Shown here piece after piece: positions 1-14,000 of a DNA stretch of 64,000 nt. The position numbers and the translations under genes are program-made. Every line of letters begins with the position of its first letter. The stretch's first letter is position 1. The DNA is taken from NCBI GenBank assembly GCA_029721515.1, contig CM056550.1, positions 19,343,119 through 19,407,118 on the forward strand, read 5' to 3'. The DNA comes from Synanceia verrucosa (lineage: Eukaryota; Chordata; Actinopteri; Perciformes; Synanceiidae). The notes below the pieces were generated by a model. The model did not search any database, was not told the DNA's origin, and saw only the letters and a program-made list of their open reading frames with translations.

Positions 1-1095
1 GCAAAGCCCGATGAGGTATTAACAAAAGATCAGCGCTGCGAGTGATGGAGGATAAACAGAGGCAGGACTGTGTGTGTTGGGTTAGTGTCGCTGCAGGTTG
101 TGATGGTGCTGAGGAAACAGAGGGCAGCTGAGGAGGCTCTTTGTGTCGGCACTTTGGCAGAAAGCAGCACCAAGCTGGATCTATTCAGCAGCAGCTCTTT
201 CCAGTGTGGCAGCCCAACAAACAACCCTGCAGAACAAAAACATCACACACATCCTCTATCTCCCTGTAATCTCTCTTCAGTGCAGCAGACAATACAGTCG
301 AGGCTCACTGTTTTTTTTCACTGCTTTTCACCCAAAAATAGCTACAAATAACTGTTTCCTGTAAACCTAAATGTTCTTTTGTTTCCTCCTGCAACACTAT
401 GTTGATCATTATGTTTTACTGTAAAGGACGTTGATGGAGAGAAGTCGGAAAATGGGAAGAAAATGCAAATGAGAGGGTGATTATGTAACGCAGACCCACC
501 AAGAAAGAAGGGAGCAAAAGAACAAGAAATGATGAAACCACCAAAGTGGTTACGCTGCGATTTATATTTTTAAACTCTGATTTTCACCCTGCTTCCCTCC
601 TTCTTTTGATATTAGAAAACTTCTGATTTTGGATTATACTAAAAGAAAGACAATGAACTAGGAAGAAGACAAAAATATATATTTAACAGTTTATTAACAG
701 TTTATTAAAGTTAACCCTTTAACACCTAATGTGTTGCTGGAGACCCATCGCACATGCACACTTTGGATTACCGTAATTACATAAGGGTTTGTGAAATCGG
801 AAGGAATCCAACTGTTTCTGAAAGCTGAGATGGTGCTCATTTCAGCCAATATGGTTTCATTACGGTAATTTCATTCCTGCCTCTCCTGGAAGCTGTCAAA
901 AACAGCCTCTTTGTTCCCTGTGGTAAAAAACGCCCGTATTTCCATTTTGTGGCACATTTTGCACATTTAGAGAGAAATACAAACAAAATTGTATCTTAAA
1001 TAGTTTTCATACTTTTCAAATTTAAATATTAATTGCTGAGTATGCATTGCTTGCAGTAAATATGTTTTATGTGTCTTGTGTGTGTGTGCTCTCAC
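1..1095. other. usp54 intron, left edge
   Basis: No conserved usp54 exon could be read on the minus strand. Only ordinary AT-rich intronic sequence is seen; no repeat family is recognised. Confidence 0.6.
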
Positions 1096-1201
1096 GGGGC
1101 AGTTGCGCAGATCTCCCATGTTGCTGGCGTTGCGAAGCAGTTCTCCAAACATGTCCGGTGTGGGTTTCTCTCTGCACTCCAGCATCCTCACCGCCTGGTT
1201 A
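1096..1201 (-). CDS. usp54: usp54 coding exon 6 (last one in the window)
   Basis: 106 bases: the split Cys codon, NQAVRMLECREKPTPDMFGE, LLRNASNMGDLRNCP, phase 0 at the end. The acceptor is CACTGCTGCAG and the donor GTGAGAGCACACACAC. The next exon, expected to begin with the SNCG zinc-finger half, is not found between here and position 1, so the gene continues off the window. Confidence 0.93.
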
Positions 1202-4200
1202 CTGCAGCAGTGGACAAACACAAACAACAACTCCATCTTTAAAATGTGTTGACATGTCTTTTTGTGGTGCAATTCACGGCATTGTTTCAACTGTTCTGGT
1301 ATTTCTGGTTAATATTGATTCCGTCTTGTTGCACTGCTTCAGCAACCATTCAAACACATCTGAGTCAGTCCCACAGGTGTTTTCTCCTTTGCTTTAATAA
1401 AGAAAATAATACAAAGGAAGAAGCAAAGGAACTCCAGATTATGTGGTCTTTGGGCTGTGTTTAAGATCCAACCTGAATCCTGTGTGACAAGTTATGATCT
1501 TTGACCTTCCTAAAGTGGTTGTGCTGAAAGAAAATATCCTCAATAACAGTGCAGAAACATTTTTATTGTTATTAAAGGAGATGTTCATCTACAACTAGCA
1601 CCATTTGATGATGAAAAGCTTTACTTGTATTTTTCGTCTTCAGTAAGACTTAAAGCAATGAGACTCACTCAGCTGCATTCATCCCTTTTAAGTATGATTG
1701 TCCTCTGAAGGACAAACTCAAACATACGTTATTATATCTGTGACTCAGCGCCATATATGGGATTATGTGTGCCATGAATCAGCTTCTTTCCATTGGCCTG
1801 AAATGAACTCCACCTCTTCTACACTCTGTTGCTCATCTCGTCCTCACTCGGCCTCCTCTCTTCAAAAAGACGCAAAGCTAAGCTAACTCCAACAAAAAAC
1901 AACAACACACTTGCGCTTCTGTTTACTTCTGTTTGAACTGTGCTTTAACCAGGATTCTGTTTGTCTTTCCCTTGCCCTCTGATTATATTATTACTCATGT
2001 TGACTTTTGCATATTTGGCCATCTCGACGGTAAACAACAGGCTCCAGTAAAAATAGCTCGGCAGCGCTAACAGGCACAAACACAGAGCGGTGGCACCGCT
2101 GTGCCCCACAAATACCTCGACATGGAGTGTTTGTTTGTACGTTTGCCCCCTCAATCAACCTTCTATTTCCAAAAAGGATATGAGCGATATATCCCTCTCG
2201 TTCGCAGCCTTTCCGACCCACTGTTCCACTTATGGATTTATGTCGCCCCCGGGGTCTACTGAATCAAACAGCTGATTGATTACTTCCCCTCTTCCTTATT
2301 TCATTGAGTCAGAGCGCATGTGAGTTCTCTGCAGCTCTGAGGATCCTGTGTGCAGATTTACCTGTGCTGACGTCTACCTGACCACGAGGGTGACAGTGCA
2401 AGAGCTCGAACATATATGTGTGTGCGCATATTGTGTGTGTGCTTGCTCATACTCCAGCGTTCAGCAGGGACCCGTGCAGGGAAGAAGAGAACACGCTGTA
2501 CCTTCCTTTACCGCCACCCAGCCCCAGCTTGCTGCCAGATTTACTGCAGCGTGTGTGTGTGTGTGTGTGTCAGGTCTTACCAGAGGGATGTAGTGGAGAT
2601 GTAATGAACCATCTGAATGAAGGGCAAAGGGTCCGATGTGGCGCCACAGCTGTTACACACACACTGCAAACACAAACACATCCCCAGATTCATGGCAGGA
2701 CATTGTGTTCTTTAACAATCTTATTTCTCAATTAGAAAGCACCAAAAGTGAAGCAGGAAGCGTCTCTTTGAAGCGACAGCGGGACCGGACGACTGTCCTA
2801 CCTGTTCGAACAGAGTCATGGCAAACTTCTGGTGTGGTATGCAGTGTTTGGCTGTGCAGATGTCCTCTCTGCTCTCGGCGCTGATGTGGAAGTGGATGCG
2901 CATCAGGAGGTTCTCCTGAGACACAAATGGATATCAGTTAATGTGCGTGTTGTGTGGTTAGCTGGCATAGCTTGTTTATACTGTACACATATGTACAGCT
3001 TGTGCATGTTTGATCGTTCCTCTGTTAATCTGAGCGTGGGAGCAGCATCTATATTTCATAAGAGGCCGACGGATTCCCTGACTGAACACATTTACTACCA
3101 ATCGATCAGACAGCGGCGGCCACGCACACACACATAAAACACACACAGCGGAGGTCTGCAAGTCAGAGAGAAAGAGGCAGAGAAAGTGAAGGAGGGAAAG
3201 CAACAGGAAGAGCTGAAGACGACGACGTGTAAAGACATTACAGTAATAAAACTGTGGCTAATTACATTTTTGTCTCGATCTTCCTCCATCAATAAATAAT
3301 AGGGTTTATTCAAAATAACCCACTTACCATTTGAAAAAGCAACAGTCATTGTGGTATGAAAATAATGTGAGATTCTTTGCTTATGAGGACGCAACAAAGA
3401 AAACATTTTATTTAAGTAGGGGTGGGAAAAAATACAGATATGGATGGAGATACTTTTTCTCCTAATACATACATTATTAAGTTTTTAATATCGATTTTTC
3501 CACCCCAAAAAAGTCATGATTTGGGCCGATTAGTTGAAATAAAAAGTTAAATAAAAAAATAAAATAAAAAATATAATCTACGTGAACTTTGATAGCCCTA
3601 AAATAAATATTGTGACACAATAGTTTAAGCTAGATTTAAAATTTCTCAGTGATCTATGTAGAATATCACAATATATCGCAATATCGCAACAGTGTATCGC
3701 ATCGTGACTCAAGTATCACGATATGTAAAAAAGGCAACATTGGCAGACTACCTGCAGAAGTAACATTAAATTTTCCAAACTGTAAGGGATGTGATCTGAA
3801 TTTCCACAAGTACTTTCAGACAATTAAGGATGATTATAAACTATTATAATATCATACAATATTTCAATGGCATCACCGTGTGATGATTTAAAATGTATAG
3901 AATATTCAGAATCAGACTCAAACAACTTTATTTATCCCCAATTCAGTTTAGCAGCAGATACCCAAGCTAAAATAATAATATGTCAAATACTATTTACAAC
4001 AACAAACGTAATATCTTCGCTTAAATCTATACTAAAATATGAGATCTTGGTCTGCATCAAATGAGAATTACAGTTTAATTATTTGGTCTATAAACAAGAA
4101 AACAGTGACCAAGTGAGAGCAAGCAGGGTGGCTGAACAATAGTAGTTAAAATCTGGTATTCTTTAGCTTTAATGAACTAAATAAAATATTTCCACAGAGG

Positions 4201-4497
4201 GGCTCAACCGTCAAAATCAAGACAAAATGAAATTTCCTCACTGTAACTTTCAAACACAAGGCCTTCGCTCTCCGTAAGATTAAAGGGACAGTGAACACAA
4301 CAATACGAGGAAGGAATACCTCACAGCAAAAACACCAAATGCTGCCTCAGAAACACACCGAGTGAAAAGTTATATATGAAGTTATGGGACATTATACGCT
4401 TGGCACAAAACATGGATATTCCCCGTCGCCTGCAGATTTCTGACTGCGGTGAAGATCGGAGTCACTCAGTTACGCCTTCAGGCAACCCCTCACTTCT

Positions 4498-4543
<46 letters not shown>

Positions 4544-6507
4544 CGCACGGCCAGACTCACGAAGCACTCGGCAGCGTCGTCCATGATGCCCAGCTGAAAA
4601 CGCTGCTCGTCTTGGAAAGTCTTGGCCAGCGCGCTCCGCAGTGCATCTGAAGGCAGCACGCGCTCACTGCTGAACTGGAACTGAGCGAAGATACTCTGCG
4701 AACACACACATACACAAACACATTAATTCTTTATTTCCATGTCTATTTTTATATGTGTGTGTGGGGGGGTATTTGCGTCCCTCAGACTGAAACAAATCTC
4801 TCCAAACACATTTCTGCTGCAAGTCGGCACCATGTTCTTGTCAACTGACCCGTAAAACAGAACCAGTGGAAGTAGTTGTCAACTTGTCGGGAACCAAAGA
4901 GCCGCACAGCCGGCCTCGATATCAGACCGTATCAATAATAGATGCCGTTTGTAGTGCACTTTTCTCCAACAAAAAAGCAGCTCTCAGAGTGCTTTGTAGC
5001 GGTAAAGTAGAAACCAAACTGTTGCGGGGGGGCTCGGCCAGAAAGCTAGGCCACTGAAGTGTGTTTTGAGGGCAGCGTTCAGAGCCTGAAGGGGAGGATC
5101 AGTCAGCTCTTTTAAGCCGTTTGCATCCTCGCAGGTCCAGACGACTGAAAGAGCAAAACAGTAATTCAGTGTTTTCTGCTCTGCCTTAGTGCTGCTGCTT
5201 CATTTGTATGCATAGGAGCAAGTGATATTATAATTACTCCTGCCATGAAGATTGTGATTTTAGTCCCATTTGTTTCTCCTATTAGTAAACAGGATAGTCA
5301 CAAACTACATGACATGCGTGTGGTTTATCGTTTTAATGCGCACTAATTGGTTGTTGCGAGTGGATGAATCCACCATGTGCTTACTTAAAAAGCATGTAAC
5401 ATGTCAGCTCATATCTCCAAAACCATTAGTTAACCAACATTTATGAATAAATAATAGAGTGGAATGAAAAATGTTCATGTCTAAACTTCTCAAACTGCGT
5501 CATTTCAGTAAAAATTAGCTATTTTTTAAGCAAAAGCTGAGCTAAAAGGAGGGAAATAAACAGCTAGCTCTGCTGGCTTTCTGTCCCAGCGGTAATTTAA
5601 TCACAGATTAGACGGCTGGACTGAAAACCAGCAGGTGCTCCGAGTCCTGAAGACTGACAGAAGAGACAGGAAGATATTCTCATCGTTCATCGTGCCATCT
5701 GTTCGTACCCATCAAACACAAAGCTTCGAATGTAAATACATCTTTTATATGAACAAGGATGACTGTTTTTTTTTTTAAAGAACTGTGTGATAGACATAGC
5801 ACAGCATAAAAAGATATTTGTGTTTGTCCCTCACAATCAACCACTGAATGCTTTCACACTTTTTCCACCATTGAAACTTCACAACTTTCAGTCAATTAAT
5901 AGTAACAGACAAGAATTAAATATGATATTCCATGTTGTTGTTATAGTCAATATGATTCAAAATGGCCAAAAACGCTGGCACAAGGCACTTTCTGTTTTAT
6001 ATATGCTGTTCTTGTACGCAAAATGTACAATAAAAACATGATTAATTGTTTGGCAGTCCGAGTATTTTTGCCTCTGAAACATTCAACGTATCCCGTGGTT
6101 TTCAGAAATGTACAATGCCAACAGTCATCTCTGGTGATTGAGCCCAAACACTCATATTTTGGCACAAAATATATGTCCAACTATCTATATGCTGAAGCAC
6201 CTGTTGTTCCTGTGCAGACTGAACCTTTATCCTCAACCAAAACTCCACCGAGTTCACACTCTCAGAAAAACACAAGATCTTCCCACCAAGTGTCGACCTT
6301 CAGTTCCTGGAGCTGTTTCCTAGTTTTATTTTCCATTTTAATGCCTTTGGATATTTACCAAAAAATAATATTAAAAAAAAGAAAAGTCAGAGCCCATATC
6401 TGACATTTTAGGGATGCAAGATAGCTTTGATCGGATGGAGAGGACATGTTATGAAACAATAGAGAGTGTGCAAGCTGAGTGTTGGCAATGGAAAGGTAAT
6501 GCAGGCG

Positions 6508-6545
<38 letters not shown>

Positions 6546-6864
6546 AAGGGAAACAGAAAGAGGAAAAAGGGAGCAATAGGGTGTGTGTGTCGGTGTGTGT
6601 GTGTGATATGGTGGCTGTGCTGACTGCAGCAATGCGCCAAGGAGAATAGAGGGGGAATATACCCTACAGAGAGAGGGAGGGAGGAGGGGAGGAGAGGAGG
6701 AGGTAAGGAAGGAAGGTAAGGAGGGAGGGAGCGATCAGGCAGAGGTGGTAAGAGAAGGAGGTGTGCATGCACTGGTCTAAGTGTGAAGACAGGAGCAATC
6801 TACAGCAACTCCCACATTCATTCATCTTTCTCTTTACCTCTCTGCGTTTTCTCTCTTCCTTCCT

Positions 6865-6910
<46 letters not shown>

Positions 6911-7341
6911 ACAGTGTCTGAGAGATAAAGTGTTGCAGTGATTTCTGGAGGGATGGCCACAGGCAGCCTCTGAACTCATGTTTACTACGAGGCCTGGGCG
7001 CCTTTATCTGCTGCAGATACTGTAAACCCCCGAAATAAGAGAAATTATCTCTTCACTGTAGCCTCTTTCCCTCTCTCTCTATCTTTCCCTCTCTCTCTCT
7101 CTCAAATGGATGCTTGAAGAACTCAACGCGCCGTTAAAGTTCATTTTTGGTGCTCGTCTCGCCCAGTCATACTCAGAAGAGCTTTTCTATCCACTTTCGC
7201 CGTGGGGAGCGCGGCTACAAACAGACAGCGTTACATCTGTTTCTGACAAAGGAGAGACGGCGACGGGAAGCTTAATGAAAACTGACAGAAAAAGTGTGAA
7301 CGCCGTGACAATACCTTTGATTTGTACACCCGCGGCTGACG

Positions 7342-7376
<35 letters not shown>

Positions 7377-7480
7377 CCCGGTACATCCCGGCGTGGTCGA
7401 GATGATTTGTGAGCACCTCAAGGTGTATGTGTGTAGTAGCCTAACGTGTGCAGCATGCAAGTGAGAACTGTGTGCATGCG

Positions 7481-7525
<45 letters not shown>

Positions 7526-10500
7526 CATCCCTGCGTGGGCTCTGCTAGCTCAGCGCTTTCAGTCAGCCAATTAATTACAGAGAAGCACTGGAGACAGAAC
7601 AGCGTGTAGAACACACACATCGACGCTGCTACACATACACGCACACACACACACTAAAGTGCATTACACACAACACTTCCCTTCACTCAGACACACATTT
7701 GTCATCATCGATGCAACAAATGGCTGGAGCAGAGCTGCATAGGGCTCGTTCATTATGATGATGTTCATCTGCTGTTAGCCGCTGCAGGAACACAAACAGC
7801 GATTCAGCCGGAAACTAGACGTTGTAAAAGCCATATTGCTACTCGCGCTGTTTCTAAATACTTACTGTAAGGCAGCTCTTTGCTGGGGGTGAAAAAAAAA
7901 AACAAATAAAAATGTCTGGTGCATAATACATGATGCACAATGGAGCGAGAGACAGAAGCAACACGCCACAGAGAAAAAGTATTTTGAGTAAGTCCTGCAT
8001 TGAAGAGTTTAACGTCAACAAGTCATCAATTATTAGAATAAATGTGATTAAGAGTCATTTGACAAAGGATAAGATGGGAAAGAAGGGAGCAAAAAGGAAG
8101 GATAGGAAAAGATACAGAAGAGAAGATGTTAAAGGGATAGTATGGTGTTGAGGAGTCAATGTGTTACCTACCATCGATGATGGTTGGCAAACAAAGTGCT
8201 GCTGTAGCAAAACATATTTAGCCAGTTAGTAGAAAAGCCTCCCTAAACAAGTCAGTATCAGGTTAAGTGTACAAACTGAAGCTGTTGAACTTGGTGAATT
8301 GGAAAAAAAGCTAACCAACCCATGCAGCAGTCGACCAGCGACCACATGTACCGTGAGGTAAAATTACCAGATTTTTATATGGAGTCTGGTTGTTTAATTA
8401 CAGCGTCAGTTCACCTACAGAAACAAAGACTTCTTGAGCAGTCCTTTCTGCTGCTGCTGCCGTGCACAGCAGTACATAGGTTTGCTGCTGAGCCGAGTCA
8501 CGACACACCTGTTTGCTTCTCCAAACTGTGTATGTGCTGACCGTAGGAAATACACTGAAAAATACCTCAAACCAAAGACAATTTACAATCAAAACACCTG
8601 AACATTTAAAGAACGAGGAAACAAGATTACAGCTTAGATGATATACAGGAATCATTACATACAAGCTAACGTCATTCTGTATCTACTCTAATTACTGAAG
8701 TGTATAAACAAAGAAAGTACTTGTGAATGCTGTATTGGTTGCACTGGTTACATAACCCCCTGCACTGCTAGGTCCCCTGCTGTGTTTATAAGTAGAAAGA
8801 TCTCTCCTACCACCAAGTTCATGCACAAAATAAAAGATGTTAAAGAAGACAGCAAAATGTATTGTGTCGTGTCGCTCCAGCTGCTGGATAAACACAGCAC
8901 TGTGTCTCTCTGAACCTGGAGAAAATCTCCCAAAAGGCAAACTCTCAAGCAATAAAACCTCTGCAACTCCATTAATGTGTTTTTTACCTTTAAAGCACAG
9001 AAGATACACGAGTCCTCCATGCACTTGTGTGTGTTCAGCTGTCGAAAGCTTCTGCGGAAGATGTCGAGATGCCACAGGACCTGAGAGACAGAACACACAT
9101 TAACACACTGAGAAACAAAGCAAGTGAATCATTTTAATGGGATGGATATTGTAGTTAGCCATTAAAGTAATGTTTTGTCCCACTGAGGCCTTTTCCCCTC
9201 CCACTCTTCTTCTTTTTCTGAGCAGCAGCAGTTGGTTATTGTTTCCTCAGCGCTACATGGCCGAGGCGTCGGTCTGTGTGTTTCAAAGAGGAAAATACAC
9301 ACTTATAATAATCAGCCTATAATATCATTGTTAGTTTGCAAGTCATACATCATGTGACACTGCTTTCTTTCATTTTTTTTAACCAGGATCTTGCTCGAGC
9401 TATAATTACACACAGACGTGCACAGTTTGTTTTAGCCCACTAATTCAAAATTACACATTTAAAAAGCAATCTGTATCTAGAACAGTGGTTCCCAAAATGG
9501 GTTTCGAGGCGCAGCAGGGTGCCTTAAGGACAGGCAAAGAGGGCCACGAGATTTGCTCATTTTAACTTTTTTATCATAACGTTGTAAAAACTTTCTACGG
9601 CAATAAATTACACTATTCCAAGTCTCTGTCGCATTTTTGGGAGAGAAATAAGCAATGGAAATTGGAATCATCATTTTAAATTAACATTGTTAAAGCCGTA
9701 GGTAAGATTGGTGATATGACAGCCCATCGTTGCCCGTTGCCATAGCAACAAAACATACTGTCAGGGCGCACAGCAGGTTTTATTTTTCTGTGTTTCTATG
9801 TTAATCCACCATATGTGCAAGCTCTTTGAGTAGAAAAATATGTATTTAATGCTAAAATATAATTTTTTTTTACAAAAAAAAAACACAAAAAAAACAGTAA
9901 AGCACATTATTATTATTTTTTTGACTGAGATGCCAAATTACAGTTATTTACTGTCATTCCTGAATAGAAAACTGTGTTTAGTGTTTAGTGTTTGTTATGC
10001 AGGATTAATTTCAGACTTCTGATTCCACTGTGATGGGAAAAAAAGAGTCTGAACCAGAAAAGCACTCAGAGAGCGCAGACCACCGACAAGGCGGCGACAG
10101 CAGTGACTTTTTATTTAAAGTTACCCCCACCGCCACGGATGTTATGTTTTCACCGGGGTTGTTTATTTGTTGGTTTGCAAAGTAACTCAAAAAGTGAATC
10201 AGATCCGATCACCACCAAAAATTAATCACTTTTAGGTTTTAGTTTCAACCCTGAAAATATCGTCAAAATCCGTCCTCAACTTTTTGAGTTATTTTGCAAA
10301 CCAACAAACAAATAAACAAACCCAGGTGAAAACATAACCTCCTTGGCGGAGGTAAATAAAGCACATCATGATGCTGGATGGTTTTTGAGACAAAAAGTTC
10401 AGGTGGTCTAATAACGTTTTATGAAGAACTGCATGTCAAGTGTCATCTAAGGTTTAATCTGATATTTTGTCTAACTTTGGATGATTTGGACGGTGATTCA

Positions 10501-10965
10501 CAGCTAAAGGGAAATAAAATCCCTCCAGCTTTAAAAAAATGAATTAAATGATATTACACAAAATGAAACATGGTTGCAGAGAATCAACACCCCAGTCTGC
10601 AGCTCAGTGTGGCTTTCAGCCATTTCCAGCTAATTGGTTCTCCCAGCAGCTCCCGCTGAGTGTGTTTTCCACACTTTGTATATTTCCAGCCACTAAAGAG
10701 TCTGAGGAAGAGACCAGCACAAAGCAAAATATAAAAATATAGAGAAGTGGTCTGCGGGATTCAGGCCTCTTCATCCTTCTCTGTCTCTCTCTAGTGCATA
10801 ATTAGAGGAAAGAGCTCCATCCATCCAGCATCCTGAAATATAATATTGACACAACACTGTCCCTCAGGCTTTGTCTGCAGCACACACACTTACAGTAACT
10901 GTGAGTCTACATGCACACACAAAACCTATATGTACAGTATGGCAACCTTAGCAATAGAAGCCTGC

Positions 10966-11002
<37 letters not shown>

Positions 11003-14000
11003 AGGAGGGAATGATAGGTGGAGGAAAGAGTGGGCGGAGGATGACAGACTGCATGCTGACGCTGGTGTATGCGCTCTACCTTTCCCCTCCTCTCTCTGTA
11101 GTTTATTTGGTGGTGATGAATCGGCGTCCTGCACAGCACTGCAGCAGCCACAGGGAGGGCACGATCCCTCCATGCCCATCTCCCTTCATCACTATCTCCA
11201 TCCATCCATCCATCCATCCATCCATCTCTTTCTCTGCTCTTCTTCCATGTTTTTTCTCTGCCTCCGCCCTCATTTTATCCGTACGAGCATCAAACTGACA
11301 ACTACAGGCTTTTTGCACCCTTTTAAAAGTAAAATGTAATACTTTTTAAGACATCAACAAATATAATTTAAGACCTAAAAATGTCATAACAATTTCTTTG
11401 GTAGAAAATAGTAAATTTATTGCAGGGCTCGACCAATATGGAATTTTTGTCGATAATGATATTTAGCAGGAAAAAAAAAAAATCTGATAACCGATTAATC
11501 TCAGATAATTTTTTATGACTTTTTTCAGCCCTTTGTCACTTGCAACAACGATATAAATTGAAGGCGTAACACTTAACTTTTTTCTACAACTTTAATTTCA
11601 CAACTTTCAAGAACAGAGAAGTGAACAAAATAACGTGAAAAATTGCAGTGAATCTGTGAATTCTGTGTTTTCCTATTGGCTTTAAACGCACCATCTGAAA
11701 ATGTAATACCTACAGCAAATTTACGGTAAATTTAAGACAATTTCAGACCTTAATTATCGTGATTTTAATTTAAAACATTTTAAGTCTTTTTAAGGAACTG
11801 CAGGAACCTGGTACTAACTATCAAACAGCCGCAACTACGGGTTCATTTCATTTTGTTGTTGGTCTATAAAATGGGAAAACACACCAATCAGTGTCTTTAT
11901 TTGCCCACAACTCAAACATATTCAGCTGACTGTCTTTGATGAGTAAAGAAACCAGAAAATATTCACATTTAAGAAGCTGCAATCAGAGAATCTAGACTTA
12001 TTTTTCTTAAAAAAGTTCTCAAACCAATTAATCTATTATCAAATTAGTTGCTCATTTATTAAATAATCAATAAATCAATTTATCGTCATCAGCTGCTTGT
12101 TGTCAATTTAATTTAAGTGTCAGACAAATTTAACAAATGAAGCTGGAAGCAGAAATGGCAGTCATTGATTGGCTGATAGTGGTCTTAAGCATCTGATGAA
12201 ATTTTGAGCTCATATTTGTGTTTTAATTTATAAGGCTATGGTATCATACCTGCCAGAATATTTATAATCATTAAGTTATTCACAAAATCGAACCCTATTT
12301 CTGAGGCGATATGTATATTATCTCTGTTTATAGTAGTTTTGATTCATATTCAGATACACACACTGGATCATCTCATTGATAACAGCCTCACTGTTCACTC
12401 TTTGCACATATTCCCTACTGCTCTGCATTAAAATCGTTCAACTAGCAAAACATGCAGGCTTTTATTGTGAAACAGCAACAGGAAATGCAATGTGTTTGCC
12501 CCCTCCAAAAAAAAAAAAAAAAAAAAGCACCATTGCCATAGTAACCACAGGTCACTTTGCCATAAAACCTCCCTTTCACATCCGTTGTTGGCTTTAAAGT
12601 AAATAACCAGGAAACACATTGTGAAATAACTGTGTGTTGAATACATCTTGGGGGCAGTAGTAGCTCAGCCTGTAGTGACTTGGGCTGGGAATCGGAGGGT
12701 TGTTGGTCCAAGTCCAGGTCAGACCAACCCCCACCTGCTCGGGGCACCTGGATATGGGGCAGCCCCCTGTGCGGGTTCATTCGTGCCCTCCCTGACCTGT
12801 TCCAGCCTCCTTTTCCTGTGCATTTTTGTGTATCACACGATACTGCTGCCATGGCGACAGGCGATTCTTAATTTCGCTGCACTTCTGACCTCGCTTTATC
12901 GGTCAATGAGTTTTCACAGCAGACATTCTGAGTTGTCACAGCGGGTGACACACTGCCGTTACTAATAACATTAGAGTGAGGAAGCTAAATGGAATCTAGC
13001 CATCGTTCATTTTGAAGAATAAAGGTAAAGTGTCCTCAGCGTTTCCCGCCTTTCATCATCCCCATCCAGCTCCCAACATCTTCATCAGTATATGCATATA
13101 TAATATACTTTCCATTTATCCCTACCTACTTCCTGCTAAATCCTGCACTGCTGCAACGGCAGGCTGGATAAAAGTGTAAAACAATCTATGCAGTGTGGTC
13201 CTGTATCTTCTAATCTAAGAGTCTCTGACAGAAACATTAAGGCAGACAGTCAGCAAAAGTACTTAAATAAGGTATTTTGGCTAGAAAATGTCAAGCTGTG
13301 TTTTCTTGGCGTACCCTCAACTGCGGTGCAATCCCGTTTCCTGCAAATTACGCCTCTACATTACTGAATCGTTTCCCTGATTAGGTTAAAGGTAATCACT
13401 GTCTGAATTATCAGAATCCTGGTGCGTGGTTAGGTTTAGGCAACAAAAATACTTTAAAGGGCACGTATCATGCTCGATTTCATGTTCATACTTAGAATAT
13501 GGGACAACTCAACAAGAACGTTTACATGATTTAATGTTAAAAAAAAAAAACAACATTATTTTGAATATACCTGTATTCACCAATCTGTGGGTGATTTATT
13601 CTAATAAGTCTGCATGTGTCAGATACCTTCAGTATGTACATCTCTGTGACTGGCAGGTACGTTAATATTTCTTCATTAAGGTGATAGACAGTGTAATCAG
13701 TTCACCACTATGTTGTATATAAATGTAATTTCTAAGAGTTCTGCAGAGGAGTATACAGCTAGAAACTATAAATGCTAATACTGTGTGATGAAAAGTCTTT
13801 TGTTTTGTTAAAATATTAAGAGGGCTACTTATTTCCCAAAGATCTTCCTCTGTGAAGGAACTTACAGTAAATGTGTGTCTGTGAAACTTACAATTAGCTT
13901 TAGATAACAATGACTAAAATCATTATTCATTATTAAATGTTTCCTCCTCACTGCTGCATCACACACACACACACACACGCACACACACTGCTGGATGAGT

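Larger units (their letters stand above)
4696..8987. other. usp54 intron between exons 2 and 3
   Basis: 4.3 kb without a coding exon. It is microsatellite-rich: TG at 6511-6542, 6866-6908 and 7483-7523, CA at 7345-7373, a purine-rich GGA tract at 6664-6735 and CT-rich runs at 7062-7105. 5930-6010 is a partial copy of the repeat whose full copy is at 46004-46454. Confidence 0.6.

Noticed and set aside
12512..12530. A-run as tail of a processed pseudogene
   Set aside because: No upstream coding similarity or target duplication was found. A simple A-run.
12650..12720. Genuine tRNA gene
   Set aside because: Only the A- and B-box-like parts of a SINE head are present. No clear acceptor-stem pairing is apparent, and SINE-type sequence follows.
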